DNA from: an uncultured Mediterranea sp.
GTDB taxonomy: Bacteria > Bacteroidota > Bacteroidia > Bacteroidales > Bacteroidaceae
Reading direction: 5' to 3'
DNA: 36,098 bases
Assembly: GCA_945641355.1 (NCBI GenBank)
Contig: CALZEQ010000032.1
Span: 1-36,098, forward strand
The first letter of the stretch is position 1. Each line of letters opens with the position of its first letter. The position numbers and the translations under genes were made by a program. Shown here one piece after another: positions 25,960 through 34,496 of this stretch. The notes beneath the pieces were generated by a model, which worked only from the letters and a program-made list of their open reading frames with translations, had not been told where the DNA came from and searched no databases.

Positions 25960-28014
25960 ATGGAAAATAGATATTTCAAACGTGACATCAGTTGGCTCTC
26001 TTTCAACTACCGCGTACTGTTGGAGGCCGATGACGACTCGTTACCCCTATACGAGCGGCTCAACTTCATTTCCATCTATTCATCCAATCTGGAAGAGTTC
26101 TACAAGATTCGGGTAGCCGACCACAAGGCCATAGCCAGCGGAGCCACCCGCGACAGCGAGGAGAGTGTACAGTCGGCCATCCGGCTGGTACAGGACATCA
26201 ACGACGAGGTGACCCGCCAGTTGGAAGACCGTGTCCGCATCTACGAGCAGAAGATTCTGCCCGCCTTACAGAAGCATCACATCATTTTTTACCAGAGTCG
26301 CAACGTAGCCCCCTTTCACAAGGAGTTTGTCCGCCGCTTCTTCCGCGAAGAGATACTGCCCTATCTGGCTCCCGTCCCCGTCAGCAAGGACAAGGTAGTG
26401 GCTTTCCTGCGCGACAACCGCCTCTATCTGGCCACCAAACTCTATCCCAAGCATTCGAGCAAAAGGGAAGCGGAATACTTCGTCATGAAATTACCATATA
26501 GTAAAGTACCCCGTTTCATCGAACTGCCGAAAGAGGGCAAGGAGTACTACCTGATGTTCATTGAGGACATCATCAAAGCCAACCTTGACGTCATCTTCCC
26601 CGGCTATGAGATTGAGAGCAGCTATTGCATCAAGATTTCACGCGATGCCGACATCCTGATAGACGACACCGCCAATACGAACGAAATAATCGAACAGGTC
26701 AAGAGCAAGGTGAAGAAACGCAAGACGGGAGCCGTATGCCGTTTTGTCTACGACCGAGCCATGCCTCAGGACTTCCTCAACTTCCTGGTCGATGCCTTCA
26801 GTATCAACCGACAGGAACTGGTGCCTGGTGACAAACACCTTAACCTGGAGGACCTGCGTCACCTGCCCAACCCCAACCATACGGTACGCCCCATCCGCAA
26901 GCCGCAGCCCATGAAGCTGACCTGTCTGGACAAGCAGGAGTCCATCTTCCGTTACGTAGAGCAGAAAGACCTGCTGCTGCACTACCCCTATCACAGCTTC
27001 GAGCACTTCATCCATTTCCTGTACGAGGCCGTACACGACAAGTCGGTCACGGAAATCATGGTCACACAATACCGTGTTGCCGAGAACTCCAGTGTCATCA
27101 ACAACCTGATTGCCGCCGCACAGAACGGGAAGAAGGTAACCGTATTTGTAGAGCTGAAGGCACGCTTTGACGAAGAGAACAACCTGGCCACTGCCGAGAT
27201 GATGAAGGCTGCCGGCATCAACATCATCTACTCCCTGCCCAAGCTGAAGGTACATGCCAAGGTTGCCCTCGTCCTGCGCAGCCACGAGAAAGGAGAGAGA
27301 AATATCGGATATGCCTACATCAGTACGGGCAACTTCAACGAAAAGACGGCCACTCTCTATGCCGACTGCGGTCTGTTCACCTGCAACCGCACCCTTGTGA
27401 AGGACCTGCACAACCTGTTCCGTACACTGAAAGGGAAGAAGAAAAATACCACCTTCAAACAACTGCTGGTGGCGCAGTTCAACCTGATACCCGAACTGAA
27501 CCGCCTGATAGACCATGAGATTGCACTGGCACAGAGTGGCAAGCAAGGACGCATCATACTGAAGATGAATGCTCTGCAGGATTCCACCATGATAGAGAAA
27601 CTGTACGAGGCCTCGGAGGCTGGCGTACAGATTGACTTGATTGTACGCGGCATCTGCTGCCTGATACCGGGGCGAGAGTTCAGCCGCAACATCCGTGTGA
27701 CACGCATTGTGGACACCTTCCTCGAACATGCCCGGGTGTGGTACTTCGGCAACGGCGGACATCCCAAACTCTTCTTGGGTTCGCCCGACTGGATGCGCCG
27801 CAACCTCTACCGCCGCATTGAAGCGGTCACACCCGTCCTGGACAAAGATTTGAAACAAGAACTGGCAGACATGCTGCATATCCAGCTGGCAGACCGCCGG
27901 AAGGCCTGCTTTGTAGATGACCAGCTGCACAACTGCTGGAAGTCTCCTCATCCCCTGAAGGAGAAGATTCGTTCGCAATATACCTTCTACGACTATCTGA
28001 AAGGCAAGCTGTAA
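25960..28014 (+). CDS. ppk1: Polyphosphate kinase 1
   Basis: PPK1 polymerises the gamma-phosphate of ATP into inorganic polyphosphate at the membrane. The 684 residues match E. coli (688). The N-terminal domain opens RDISWLSFNYRVLLEA; the head domain and two phospholipase-D-like C-terminal domains follow. The phospho-acceptor histidine is H432 (KLKVHAKVALV; E. coli H435) and the second catalytic one H590 (TFLEHARVWYF; E. coli H592). YISTGNFNEKTATLYAD and RRNLYRRIEAVTPV are further signatures. It is a single gene with its own promoter, ending at a hairpin shared with the convergent tRNA gene. Confidence 0.96.
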   Translation: MENRYFKRDISWLSFNYRVLLEADDDSLPLYERLNFISIYSSNLEEFYKIRVADHKAIASGATRDSEESVQSAIRLVQDINDEVTRQLEDRVRIYEQKILPALQKHHIIFYQSRNVAPFHKEFVRRFFREEILPYLAPVPVSKDKVVAFLRDNRLYLATKLYPKHSSKREAEYFVMKLPYSKVPRFIELPKEGKEYYLMFIEDIIKANLDVIFPGYEIESSYCIKISRDADILIDDTANTNEIIEQVKSKVKKRKTGAVCRFVYDRAMPQDFLNFLVDAFSINRQELVPGDKHLNLEDLRHLPNPNHTVRPIRKPQPMKLTCLDKQESIFRYVEQKDLLLHYPYHSFEHFIHFLYEAVHDKSVTEIMVTQYRVAENSSVINNLIAAAQNGKKVTVFVELKARFDEENNLATAEMMKAAGINIIYSLPKLKVHAKVALVLRSHEKGERNIGYAYISTGNFNEKTATLYADCGLFTCNRTLVKDLHNLFRTLKGKKKNTTFKQLLVAQFNLIPELNRLIDHEIALAQSGKQGRIILKMNALQDSTMIEKLYEASEAGVQIDLIVRGICCLIPGREFSRNIRVTRIVDTFLEHARVWYFGNGGHPKLFLGSPDWMRRNLYRRIEAVTPVLDKDLKQELADMLHIQLADRRKACFVDDQLHNCWKSPHPLKEKIRSQYTFYDYLKGKL

Positions 28015-28030
28015 TCTATCTGGCATACCA

Positions 28031-28071
28031 ACAGAAAAGCCTCCGAGAGAATGTTCTCGAAGGCTTTCTGT
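28031..28071. terminator. Bidirectional hairpin between ppk1 and tRNA-Gln
   Basis: acagaaaagcct (28031-28042) pairs with aggctttctgt (28061-28071) with one bulged A. An inner stem of gaga/tctc type extends it. It is followed by the tRNA 3' end on the minus strand. It can terminate ppk1 and, read the other way, the tRNA transcript. Confidence 0.65.
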
Positions 28072-28141
28072 TGGAGTACCAGGATTCGAACCTGGAATGA
28101 CAGGACCAGAATCTGTAGTGTTACCATTACACCATACTCCA
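28071..28141 (-). tRNA. tRNA-Gln, anticodon CUG
   Basis: The minus strand folds as a cloverleaf of 71 nt: acceptor TGGAGTA/TACTCCA, D-arm GTGT-ACAC, anticodon stem ACAGA/CCTGT with loop TTCTGGT, T-arm CCAGG-TTCGAAT-CCTGG, discriminator A. The anticodon is CTG. The weak first pair T1-A72 is an identity mark of tRNA-Gln. The last pair of the anticodon stem is A-C, which suggests descent from a TTG isoacceptor (T at that place) by change of T to C. CCA is not encoded. Confidence 0.92.
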
Positions 28142-28171
28142 ATGGAACTGTTTATTTCTGTTTTGCGGTTG

Positions 28172-28201
28172 CAAAGATACGAAGAGTTTTTGAATTGCAA
28201 A
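28172..28201 (-). promoter_or_regulatory. Promoter of tRNA-Gln
   Basis: On the minus strand TTTG (28201-28198), 18 bp, TATCTTTG (28179-28172). The tRNA 5' end is 30 bp further, leaving a short leader. Confidence 0.55.
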
Positions 28202-28406
28202 CAAAAATCGAATATTTTTTTGAAAAAAATTTGTTGTCCTGCTCTGCAAGCAAGCTGTCCACCCTATATTAAAACCATCCAGAGTGCTGATACTGCGGCA
28301 GTAAGGAGCTGATGAGCGGGAAACAGCATAACAGGAAGCAGAGGCAGCAAATCATCTGTCACGACCTGCAAAGACACTAAAAAAATCAAAAAAGAAAAGA
28401 CTTTTC
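28202..28406. other. Intergenic spacer tRNA-Gln / rsfS
   Basis: The 331-bp gap 28142-28472 holds the tRNA promoter on the left and the rsfS -7 box on the right. The middle contains A-rich and purine-rich sequence with no ORF, hairpin or repeat that I can support. Confidence 0.5.
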
Positions 28407-28414
28407 TACATTTG
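28407..28414 (+). promoter_or_regulatory. rsfS: -7 box of rsfS-ftsH-cdsA
   Basis: TACATTTG, a perfect TAnnTTTG, lies 58 bp before the rsfS start in A/T-rich sequence. No clear -33 box is seen. Confidence 0.5.
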
Positions 28415-28472
28415 CGCGTTTCATAACAGAAAAAGCACGTATATTTGTCGAACATTTTTAATAAACCAAAGA

Positions 28473-28832
28473 ATGAACGAAACCAAAGAATTGATTCAAC
28501 ACATAATTGAAGGTATTCAAGAAAAAAAGGGGAAAAGAACCATCGTCGCCGATTTGACTTCTATCAGCGATACGATAGCCAACTATTTCATCATCTGTCA
28601 AGGCAACTCTCCCAGCCAAGTGACCGCCATCGTAGAATCTGTACGCGATTTTGCCCGCAAAGGTGCCGACGCACGTCCGTATGCCGTTGACGGCCTTCGC
28701 AATGCTTCGTGGGTAGCCATGGACTATGCCGATGTGCTGGTACACGTATTCCTGCCCGAAACACGCGACTTCTACGACCTGGAGCACCTCTGGGCGGATG
28801 CCAAACTGACTGAAATTCCTGATCTTGATTAA
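28473..28832 (+). CDS. rsfS: Ribosomal silencing factor RsfS
   Basis: RsfS (DUF143/Iojap) binds uL14 of the large ribosomal subunit and blocks joining of the subunits when nutrients are scarce. The 119 residues are the family length. Typical parts are IVADLTSISDTIANYFIIC, NSPSQVTAIVESV, PYAVDGLRNASWVAMDYADV and LVHVFLPETRDFYDLEHLW. It is followed by ftsH after only 10 bp and by cdsA, an arrangement common in Bacteroidetes. Confidence 0.94.
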   Translation: MNETKELIQHIIEGIQEKKGKRTIVADLTSISDTIANYFIICQGNSPSQVTAIVESVRDFARKGADARPYAVDGLRNASWVAMDYADVLVHVFLPETRDFYDLEHLWADAKLTEIPDLD

Positions 28833-28842
28833 CAACTGACGT

Positions 28843-30903
28843 ATGGAGAACAAACCTAACAATACACCGAAGCCCAACAACAAAATCAATGTACCCAAGT
28901 TCAATCTGAGCTGGCTCTACATGATTATTATACTGACACTGCTGGGGCTTTACCTTACCAACGAGAACGGAAACGCCGAACGGAACATCTCCTACGACGA
29001 GTTCCAGCAATATGTACGCAACGGCTATGTCAGCAAAGTCATTGGCTACGACGACAACTCGGTGGAAGCCTACATCAAACCTCAATATGTGGGAGCAGTC
29101 TTCCAGAAGGACTCGAACAACGTAGGCAAGAATCCGCTTATACTGACCGAAGCCCCTTCGCGGGAGAGTCTGGGCGACTTTCTGCAGAAAGAGCGCGACG
29201 AGGCACACTTTGACGGCTCTGTAAACTACGAGAAGAAGCGCAACTACTTCTTTGCCTTCCTGATGCAGATACTGCCGTTTGCCTTCCTCATCGGATTCTG
29301 GATTTTCCTGTCACGCCGCATGAGCGGTGGTGGAGGCATCGGCGGTGGAGGCATCTTCAGCGTAGGCAAGTCGAAAGCACAGCTGTTTGAAAAAGGCTCT
29401 ACCGTGAAGGTAACCTTCAAAGATGTGGCCGGACTGGCTGAAGCCAAGCAAGAGGTACAAGAGATTGTGGAGTTCCTGAAAGAGCCGCAGAAGTACACCG
29501 ACCTGGGAGGAAAGATTCCCAAAGGAGCCCTGCTGGTAGGCCCTCCGGGCACAGGCAAGACGTTGCTGGCCAAGGCTGTGGCCGGCGAGGCCAACGTACC
29601 CTTCTTCTCGCTGGCCGGTTCCGACTTTGTAGAGATGTTTGTAGGCGTAGGCGCCTCACGTGTGCGCGACCTCTTCCGTCAAGCCAAGGAGAAAGCCCCC
29701 TGTATCATTTTCATCGACGAGATAGATGCCGTAGGACGTGCCCGTGCCAAAGCGGCCGCCATGGGCGGAAACGATGAGCGTGAAAACACCCTGAACCAAT
29801 TGCTGACAGAGATGGACGGATTCGGTTCGAACAGCGGTATCATCATTCTGGCAGCCACCAACCGGGTGGATGTACTGGACAAGGCCCTCTTGCGTGCCGG
29901 ACGTTTCGACCGCCAGATCCATGTGGACCTGCCCGACCTGAACGAACGGAAAGAGGTATTCGGCGTACACCTGCGTCCCATCAAGATAGACCAGACGGTA
30001 GACGTAGACCTGCTGGCCCGCCAGACACCGGGATTCTCGGGAGCCGACATCGCCAACGTCTGCAACGAAGCGGCCCTGATAGCCGCCCGCCACGGCAAAA
30101 CGTTTGTGGGCAAGCAGGACTTTCTGGATGCCGTTGACCGCATCGTAGGCGGTCTGGAAAAGAAAACCAAAATCACGACGGAAGCAGAACGGCGTTCCAT
30201 CGCCATCCATGAAGCAGGGCACGCCAGCATATCATGGTTGCTGGAATATGCCAACCCGCTGATAAAGGTGACCATCGTACCGCGCGGACGTGCCTTGGGA
30301 GCAGCCTGGTACCTGCCTGAAGAGCGGCAAATCACAACCAAGGAGCAGATGCTTGACGAGATGTGTGCCACCTTGGGCGGACGCGCCGCCGAAGACGTCT
30401 TTCTGGGACGTATTTCCACCGGTGCCATGAACGATCTGGAACGTGTGACCAAGCAAGCCTACGGCATGATAGCCTATCTGGGCATGAGCGAACGGCTGCC
30501 TAACCTCTGCTACTACAACAACGAGGAGTACTCCTTCAACCGTCCCTATAGCGAACGTACGGCCGAACTGATAGATGAAGAAGTGAAGAAGATGGTCAAC
30601 GAGCAATACGAACGTGCCAAGAAGATTCTGTCAGAGCATAAGGAGGGACACAACCGATTGGCCCAACTCCTGATAGACAAAGAGGTAATCTTCTCGGAAG
30701 ACGTTGAGCACATCTTCGGGAAACGCCCCTGGGCTTCGCGTTCAGAAGAGATTATGAACGCCCAAAAGATTTCTGGCGAACTGAAAGCCGCCGAAGAGGA
30801 GCAGGAGAAGAGAGCCATCGAAGCTGAGCAGAACGTGAAGAAACAAGAGGGCCAGGAAGGAGACGTTCCCCAAGGAGAGGTCCAAGATACAAACAATCAA
30901 TAA
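28843..30903 (+). CDS. ftsH: ATP-dependent zinc metalloprotease FtsH
   Basis: This is a membrane-anchored AAA+ protease that degrades misassembled membrane proteins and regulators. The 686 residues comprise an N-terminal helix ([14 protein letters not shown]), a periplasmic domain, a second helix ([20 protein letters not shown]), a Gly-rich linker, the AAA+ module with Walker A GPPGTGKT (233-240) and Walker B IIFIDEID (288-295), an arginine-finger region ([13 protein letters not shown]), and the zinc site HEAGH (456-460) with the later acidic ligand region. The tail (about 645-686) is charged and Gln/Glu-rich. It is the middle gene of rsfS-ftsH-cdsA; cdsA follows after 14 bp. Confidence 0.97.
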   Translation: MENKPNNTPKPNNKINVPKFNLSWLYMIIILTLLGLYLTNENGNAERNISYDEFQQYVRNGYVSKVIGYDDNSVEAYIKPQYVGAVFQKDSNNVGKNPLILTEAPSRESLGDFLQKERDEAHFDGSVNYEKKRNYFFAFLMQILPFAFLIGFWIFLSRRMSGGGGIGGGGIFSVGKSKAQLFEKGSTVKVTFKDVAGLAEAKQEVQEIVEFLKEPQKYTDLGGKIPKGALLVGPPGTGKTLLAKAVAGEANVPFFSLAGSDFVEMFVGVGASRVRDLFRQAKEKAPCIIFIDEIDAVGRARAKAAAMGGNDERENTLNQLLTEMDGFGSNSGIIILAATNRVDVLDKALLRAGRFDRQIHVDLPDLNERKEVFGVHLRPIKIDQTVDVDLLARQTPGFSGADIANVCNEAALIAARHGKTFVGKQDFLDAVDRIVGGLEKKTKITTEAERRSIAIHEAGHASISWLLEYANPLIKVTIVPRGRALGAAWYLPEERQITTKEQMLDEMCATLGGRAAEDVFLGRISTGAMNDLERVTKQAYGMIAYLGMSERLPNLCYYNNEEYSFNRPYSERTAELIDEEVKKMVNEQYERAKKILSEHKEGHNRLAQLLIDKEVIFSEDVEHIFGKRPWASRSEEIMNAQKISGELKAAEEEQEKRAIEAEQNVKKQEGQEGDVPQGEVQDTNNQ

Positions 30904-30917
30904 CCCCGACGAGCACC

Positions 30918-31751
30918 GTGAAAAACTTTATCCAACGCGCCATCACCGGCGTACTGTTTGTTGTTCTATTAGTAGGTTGCATTGTGTTCAACCCGCTATC
31001 ATTCGGCATTCTGTTTGCACTGATTGCCGCACTGAGTGTCCACGAATTTGCCCAGCTGGTCAACCGACAGGAAGATATAGCCATCAATCGGACTATCACC
31101 GCCCTGACAGGTGCCTACCTGTTTCTGGCCGTGATGAGCTTCTGCACCCAGCAACAAACGGGCGGACGCATCTTCCTGCCCTATATCGGCCTGCTGCTCT
31201 ATCTGATGATTACCGAACTCTACCTCAAGAAGAAGAATCCGATAGGGAATTGGGCCTTTACAATGCTCAGCCAGCTGTACATAGCACTACCTTTTGCTCT
31301 GCTCAATGTACTGGCCTTCCACGACAACCCTACAGACAGCAGCATCAGCTACAACCCGATACTGCCTCTTTCCGTTTTCGTATTCATCTGGCTGAGCGAT
31401 ACAGGGGCCTATTGTGTAGGTTCACTCATCGGCAAGCATCGCCTGTTCGAGCGTATTTCACCCAAGAAGTCGTGGGAAGGCAGCTTGGGCGGTGCCGTGG
31501 TAGCCATGGCCTCATCGCTGCTCTTTGCACACTATTTCGACTTCCTCTCGCTGTGGCAATGGATGGGACTGGCAGCAGTGGTTGTGCTGTTCGGCACCTG
31601 GGGCGACCTGACCGAATCGCTGCTGAAGCGACAGTTAGGCATCAAAGACTCCGGCAATATCCTGCCCGGTCATGGAGGTATGCTCGACCGTTTCGACAGT
31701 GCCTTGATGGCCATTCCGGCTGCTGTAGTCTACCTCTACCTCGTAGCATAA
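30918..31751 (+). CDS. cdsA: Phosphatidate cytidylyltransferase
   Basis: CdsA makes CDP-diacylglycerol from phosphatidic acid and CTP for phospholipid synthesis. The 277-residue polytopic protein has about eight hydrophobic helices. The family signature is seen near the C terminus (WGDLTESLLKRQLGIKDSG, then PGHGGMLDRFDSALMAIP), with SPKKSWEGSLGG before it. The start is GTG at 30918, since no ATG fits the N terminus KNFIQRAITGVLFV. It ends 10 bp from the convergent permease gene. Confidence 0.93.
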   Translation: MKNFIQRAITGVLFVVLLVGCIVFNPLSFGILFALIAALSVHEFAQLVNRQEDIAINRTITALTGAYLFLAVMSFCTQQQTGGRIFLPYIGLLLYLMITELYLKKKNPIGNWAFTMLSQLYIALPFALLNVLAFHDNPTDSSISYNPILPLSVFVFIWLSDTGAYCVGSLIGKHRLFERISPKKSWEGSLGGAVVAMASSLLFAHYFDFLSLWQWMGLAAVVVLFGTWGDLTESLLKRQLGIKDSGNILPGHGGMLDRFDSALMAIPAAVVYLYLVA

Positions 31752-31761
31752 GGGCCTTCAC

Positions 31762-33036
31762 CTACTGAGGGGTGATATCAAAGCCCAGCTGACGGACAGC
31801 CTGCAGCAGTGCTTCTTCATCGTAGTCCCCTTCTACCCGCGCCTCTTCATCGGCCAGACTGACCGTAACTTCCGTCACACCCGTAACGGAACGGATGGCA
31901 CGTTCTACGTTGGTGCGGCAATGGTTGCAGTTCATACCCGTCACCCGATAGCATCGGGAGATGCACCCGTCAGCCTCGCAGCTACAGCCGTCGCCTCCAC
32001 ACGTACAGGCATCGTCGGAACATCGGCTGCGTATCCAGGCATGTATCAGCAGCAGCCCCATCAATATGGAGCAGGCCGTACCGAAATAGTCGGTCTCCAT
32101 CTCCAGACAGCAATCGGGCGTGACGGACGATGCCATACCCGTCACAGCAAACCAATGACGCGGCAACAGATAGTCCATCCCTAAGGCAAAGCATACAGCC
32201 CCGCCCACAATGGCCAGCAAGTAGAGCATCAAGGTGCGACGGCCCAGCACCTTGCGGATGACCAGAATGGAGGCGGCATTGCAAGCCGGCCCCGCCATCA
32301 GCAGCACCAGCGCAGCTCCCGGAGTCAACCCCTTCAGCATCAATGCTACGGCTATCGGTATGGAGCCGGTAGCACAGAGGTACATCGGCATGGAGAAGAG
32401 CAACACGAACAGGATGCTCAACAGCGTGTTGCCGGCAAACAGGGCAAAGAAGTCGTCGGGCACAAACAAGGTAATCAAGGCAGCTACAAGCAACCCCACC
32501 ATCAGCCACTTGCCGATGTCCTGCATCATCTCTACAAAAGCATAACGCAACGCCTCCTTGAGCTTCTGCGCGAAACCTTCAGGCAGCACGGCATCACCAC
32601 CGCCTGCAGTGTGCCGGTGCGAAGGTGCTTCCTGAACAGAGCATTCTCCCTCACACCGGTCTGCCAGAAAGCCACCAAACAGTGCCGTGCAAAGTGCAGC
32701 CAGCGGCCGTATGATGGCGAAAGGCAAGCCCAGAAGCGAGAAGGTGGCGAAGATGGAGTCCACTCCCGTCTGCGGCGTAGCGATGAGGAACGAGACGGTG
32801 GCTCCCTTCGAAGCCCCCTCACGACGGAGCGACATGGCAGTTGGAATCACTCCACACGAACAGAGCGGAAGCGGTATGCCCAACAAAGCCGCATTCAACA
32901 CCGAACGAAATCCCCGGCCTGAGAGATAGCGACTGTAGACAACACGAGGTATAAAGGCATGCATCACCCCCGCCATCAAGAAGCCCAGCAGCAGATAGGG
33001 CGACATTTCGTTAATCAAATGAATCAGTTCCTGCAT
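31762..33036 (-). CDS. SO_0444-type Cu/Zn permease (DUF318/YraQ family) with C-terminal HMA domain
   Basis: The start is set at 33036 (MQELIHLINEMSPYLLLGF); the frame stays open to 33402 but that part overlaps phoH and the -7 box. The 424 residues hold eight or so membrane helices in two halves. The first has the LPLCSCGVIPTA motif with RREGASKGATVSF and ATPQTGVDS, the second MYLCATGSIPIAVALMLKG and LLMAGPACNAAS. Linkers are metal-rich (RCEGECS; SHRHTAGGGD; CSDDACTCGGDGCSC). Residues about 358-424 are an HMA domain with the metal site GMNCNHC. The family is thought to move Cu or Zn out of the cytoplasm; HMA would load or sense the ion. Direction and ion are inferred. Confidence 0.87.
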   Translation of the reverse strand: MQELIHLINEMSPYLLLGFLMAGVMHAFIPRVVYSRYLSGRGFRSVLNAALLGIPLPLCSCGVIPTAMSLRREGASKGATVSFLIATPQTGVDSIFATFSLLGLPFAIIRPLAALCTALFGGFLADRCEGECSVQEAPSHRHTAGGGDAVLPEGFAQKLKEALRYAFVEMMQDIGKWLMVGLLVAALITLFVPDDFFALFAGNTLLSILFVLLFSMPMYLCATGSIPIAVALMLKGLTPGAALVLLMAGPACNAASILVIRKVLGRRTLMLYLLAIVGGAVCFALGMDYLLPRHWFAVTGMASSVTPDCCLEMETDYFGTACSILMGLLLIHAWIRSRCSDDACTCGGDGCSCEADGCISRCYRVTGMNCNHCRTNVERAIRSVTGVTEVTVSLADEEARVEGDYDEEALLQAVRQLGFDITPQ

Positions 33037-33059
33037 AGTTGTATCATTTATTTGCGAGG

Positions 33060-33067
33060 CAAATATA
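33060..33067 (-). promoter_or_regulatory. -7 box of the permease gene
   Basis: The minus strand reads TATATTTG, 24 bp before the start at 33036. This position supports the chosen start over the longer frame. The -33 box is not convincing. Confidence 0.5.
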
Positions 33068-33164
33068 GGGAAAAGAATTGGCCTCGGGAAACAAGTCGCC
33101 CAAGAAGTTGAACCGCCCACGAAAAAAAAGGCAGCTTGGTAGAAAGAGTATCCAAACGATTCAC

Positions 33165-33172
33165 TACCTTTG
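33165..33172 (+). promoter_or_regulatory. -7 box of phoH
   Basis: TACCTTTG fits TAnnTTTG, 36 bp before the phoH start. No TTTG lies at the usual distance. Confidence 0.5.
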
Positions 33173-33207
33173 CATGACAAAATAGAGAAGAACTTTAAAA
33201 AAGACGA

Positions 33208-34206
33208 ATGATAGAGAAACTGATTGTACTGGAAGACATTGACCCGGTCATCTTCTACGGTGTAAACAATGCCAATATGCAACTGATAAAGGCACTGTAC
33301 CCTAAGTTGCGTATCGTGGCCCGAGGCAACGTCATCAAGGTATTGGGCGATGAGGAAGAGATGTGTGCCTTCGAGGAGAACATCATCAAGCTGGAGCGGC
33401 ATTGTGCCGAATTCAACTCACTGAAGGAGGAGGCCATCATCGACATCATCAAGGGCAACGCACCGACTGCCGAGAAGGCGGGCAACGTCATCGTGTTCAG
33501 CGTGACGGGCAAGCCCATCATCCCCCGTTCTGAAAACCAACAGAAGTTGGTAGAGGCTTTTGCCCACAACGATATGGTGTTTGCCATCGGCCCTGCCGGA
33601 TCGGGCAAGACCTATACGGCCATCGCACTGGCCGTGCGTGCGCTCAAGAACAAGGAGATAAAGAAAATCATCCTGAGCCGTCCGGCGGTGGAGGCCGGCG
33701 AGAAGTTAGGATTCCTGCCGGGTGACATGAAAGAGAAGATAGACCCCTATCTGCAACCGCTCTACGATGCCCTGCAGGATATGATACCGGCTGCCAAGTT
33801 GCAAGAGTATCTAGACTTGAATATCATACAGATTGCCCCATTGGCTTTCATGCGCGGACGCACGCTGAACGATGCAGTTGTCATTCTGGACGAAGCGCAG
33901 AACACGACCTCGGCACAAATCAAGATGTTCCTCACCCGCATGGGTATGAACACCAAAATGATTGTGACGGGCGACATGACGCAGATAGACCTTCCCTCCT
34001 CGCAAACTTCCGGACTGGTACAGGCTTTGAAGATTCTGAAGGACGTAAAAGGCATCAGCTTCATCGAACTGAACCGGAAAGACATTGTGCGGCATAAGCT
34101 GGTGACGCAAATTGTGGAAGCGTATGAGCGGTTTGAAGCGGGAAAAGCTACGAGCTACAAGCTACAAGCTACGAGTGAGAAACCAACCAAACCAGAAGAT
34201 GTGTAA
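33208..34206 (+). CDS. phoH: PhoH-family ATPase
   Basis: PhoH/PhoL proteins are cytoplasmic ATPases linked to RNA metabolism and ribosome maturation. The 332 residues have an N-terminal KH-like region (about 15-85), Walker A GPAGSGKT (128-135), SRPAVEAGEKLGFLPGDM, Walker B VVILDEAQN, TRMGMNTKMIVTGDMTQIDL and the C-terminal helix IVEAYERFEAG. The last residues are odd: ATSYKLQATS (314-323) is encoded by a four-unit heptamer array and is not expected in the family, whose tail normally ends soon after the helix. The core enzyme should be unaffected. Confidence 0.92.
   Translation: MIEKLIVLEDIDPVIFYGVNNANMQLIKALYPKLRIVARGNVIKVLGDEEEMCAFEENIIKLERHCAEFNSLKEEAIIDIIKGNAPTAEKAGNVIVFSVTGKPIIPRSENQQKLVEAFAHNDMVFAIGPAGSGKTYTAIALAVRALKNKEIKKIILSRPAVEAGEKLGFLPGDMKEKIDPYLQPLYDALQDMIPAAKLQEYLDLNIIQIAPLAFMRGRTLNDAVVILDEAQNTTSAQIKMFLTRMGMNTKMIVTGDMTQIDLPSSQTSGLVQALKILKDVKGISFIELNRKDIVRHKLVTQIVEAYERFEAGKATSYKLQATSEKPTKPEDV
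34147..34175 (+). repeat. Heptamer array (4 units) inside the phoH 3' end
   Basis: Units gctacga, gctacaa, gctacaa and gctacga follow without gap. As 28 bp is not a multiple of three, the array was accommodated only because the frame downstream happened to be open for ten more codons. It is the left flank of the four-helix-bundle remnant, in opposite orientation to the right flank at 34431-34486. Confidence 0.85.
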
Positions 34207-34426
34207 CATCCATCCCTGCCAATATAGCAGAGGAATCTGGAAGAAAAGGCAAAAGTGAATTTATTCAATTTCTTCACATTGCTTTGGGTTCTGCCAGTGA
34301 ATTGGAAACTTTTTGGTCATTGCACAAAAACTTCATTATATATCTGAAAAAGAATATAATGAAGCAGATAACGCACTGAATGAAATAATTAGAATGTTAA
34401 GTGGATTAATAAACTCAATAAAATAA
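34206..34426 (+). pseudogene. Decayed four-helix-bundle (23S rRNA IVS/S23-type) protein
   Basis: Frame 1 from 34206 reads SIPANIAEESGRKGKSEF, IQFLHIALGSASELET; after base 34310 the homology moves to another frame (from 34313): LVIAQKLHYISEKEYNEAD, ALNEIIRMLSGLINSIK, stop 34424-34426. Joined, this is the middle and end of the four-helix-bundle family (Pfam 23S_rRNA_IVP, about 120 residues), which also includes the Avd proteins of diversity-generating retroelements. The first third is missing and one base appears lost near 34311. AT-rich composition differs from the flanking genes. It fills most of the 290-bp gap between phoH and purC. It is non-functional as it stands. Confidence 0.85.
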
Positions 34427-34430
34427 CAGA

Positions 34431-34486
34431 AGCTCACAGCTCGTAGCTCGTAACCCGTAGCTTACTTGTAGCTCGTAGCTCGTAAC
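34431..34486 (-). repeat. Heptamer array before purC
   Basis: On the minus strand the array reads gttacga gctacga, gctacaa, then gtaa and gctacgg, gttacga, gctacga, gctgtga. It ends 10 bp before the purC start codon, in the purC leader, and forms an inverted pair with the array at 34147-34175. Confidence 0.8.
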
Positions 34487-34496
34487 TAAAAAAGAT

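Noticed and set aside
26638..28200. 520-codon open frame on the minus strand opposite ppk1
   Set aside because: Antisense shadow of ppk1 which also runs through the tRNA-Gln gene; no recognisable domain.
33037..33402. Longer N terminus for the metal permease (start at 33402)
   Set aside because: It would overlap phoH head to head, cover the -7 boxes of both genes and add a non-membrane sequence unlike the family. The Met at 33036 begins the first helix.
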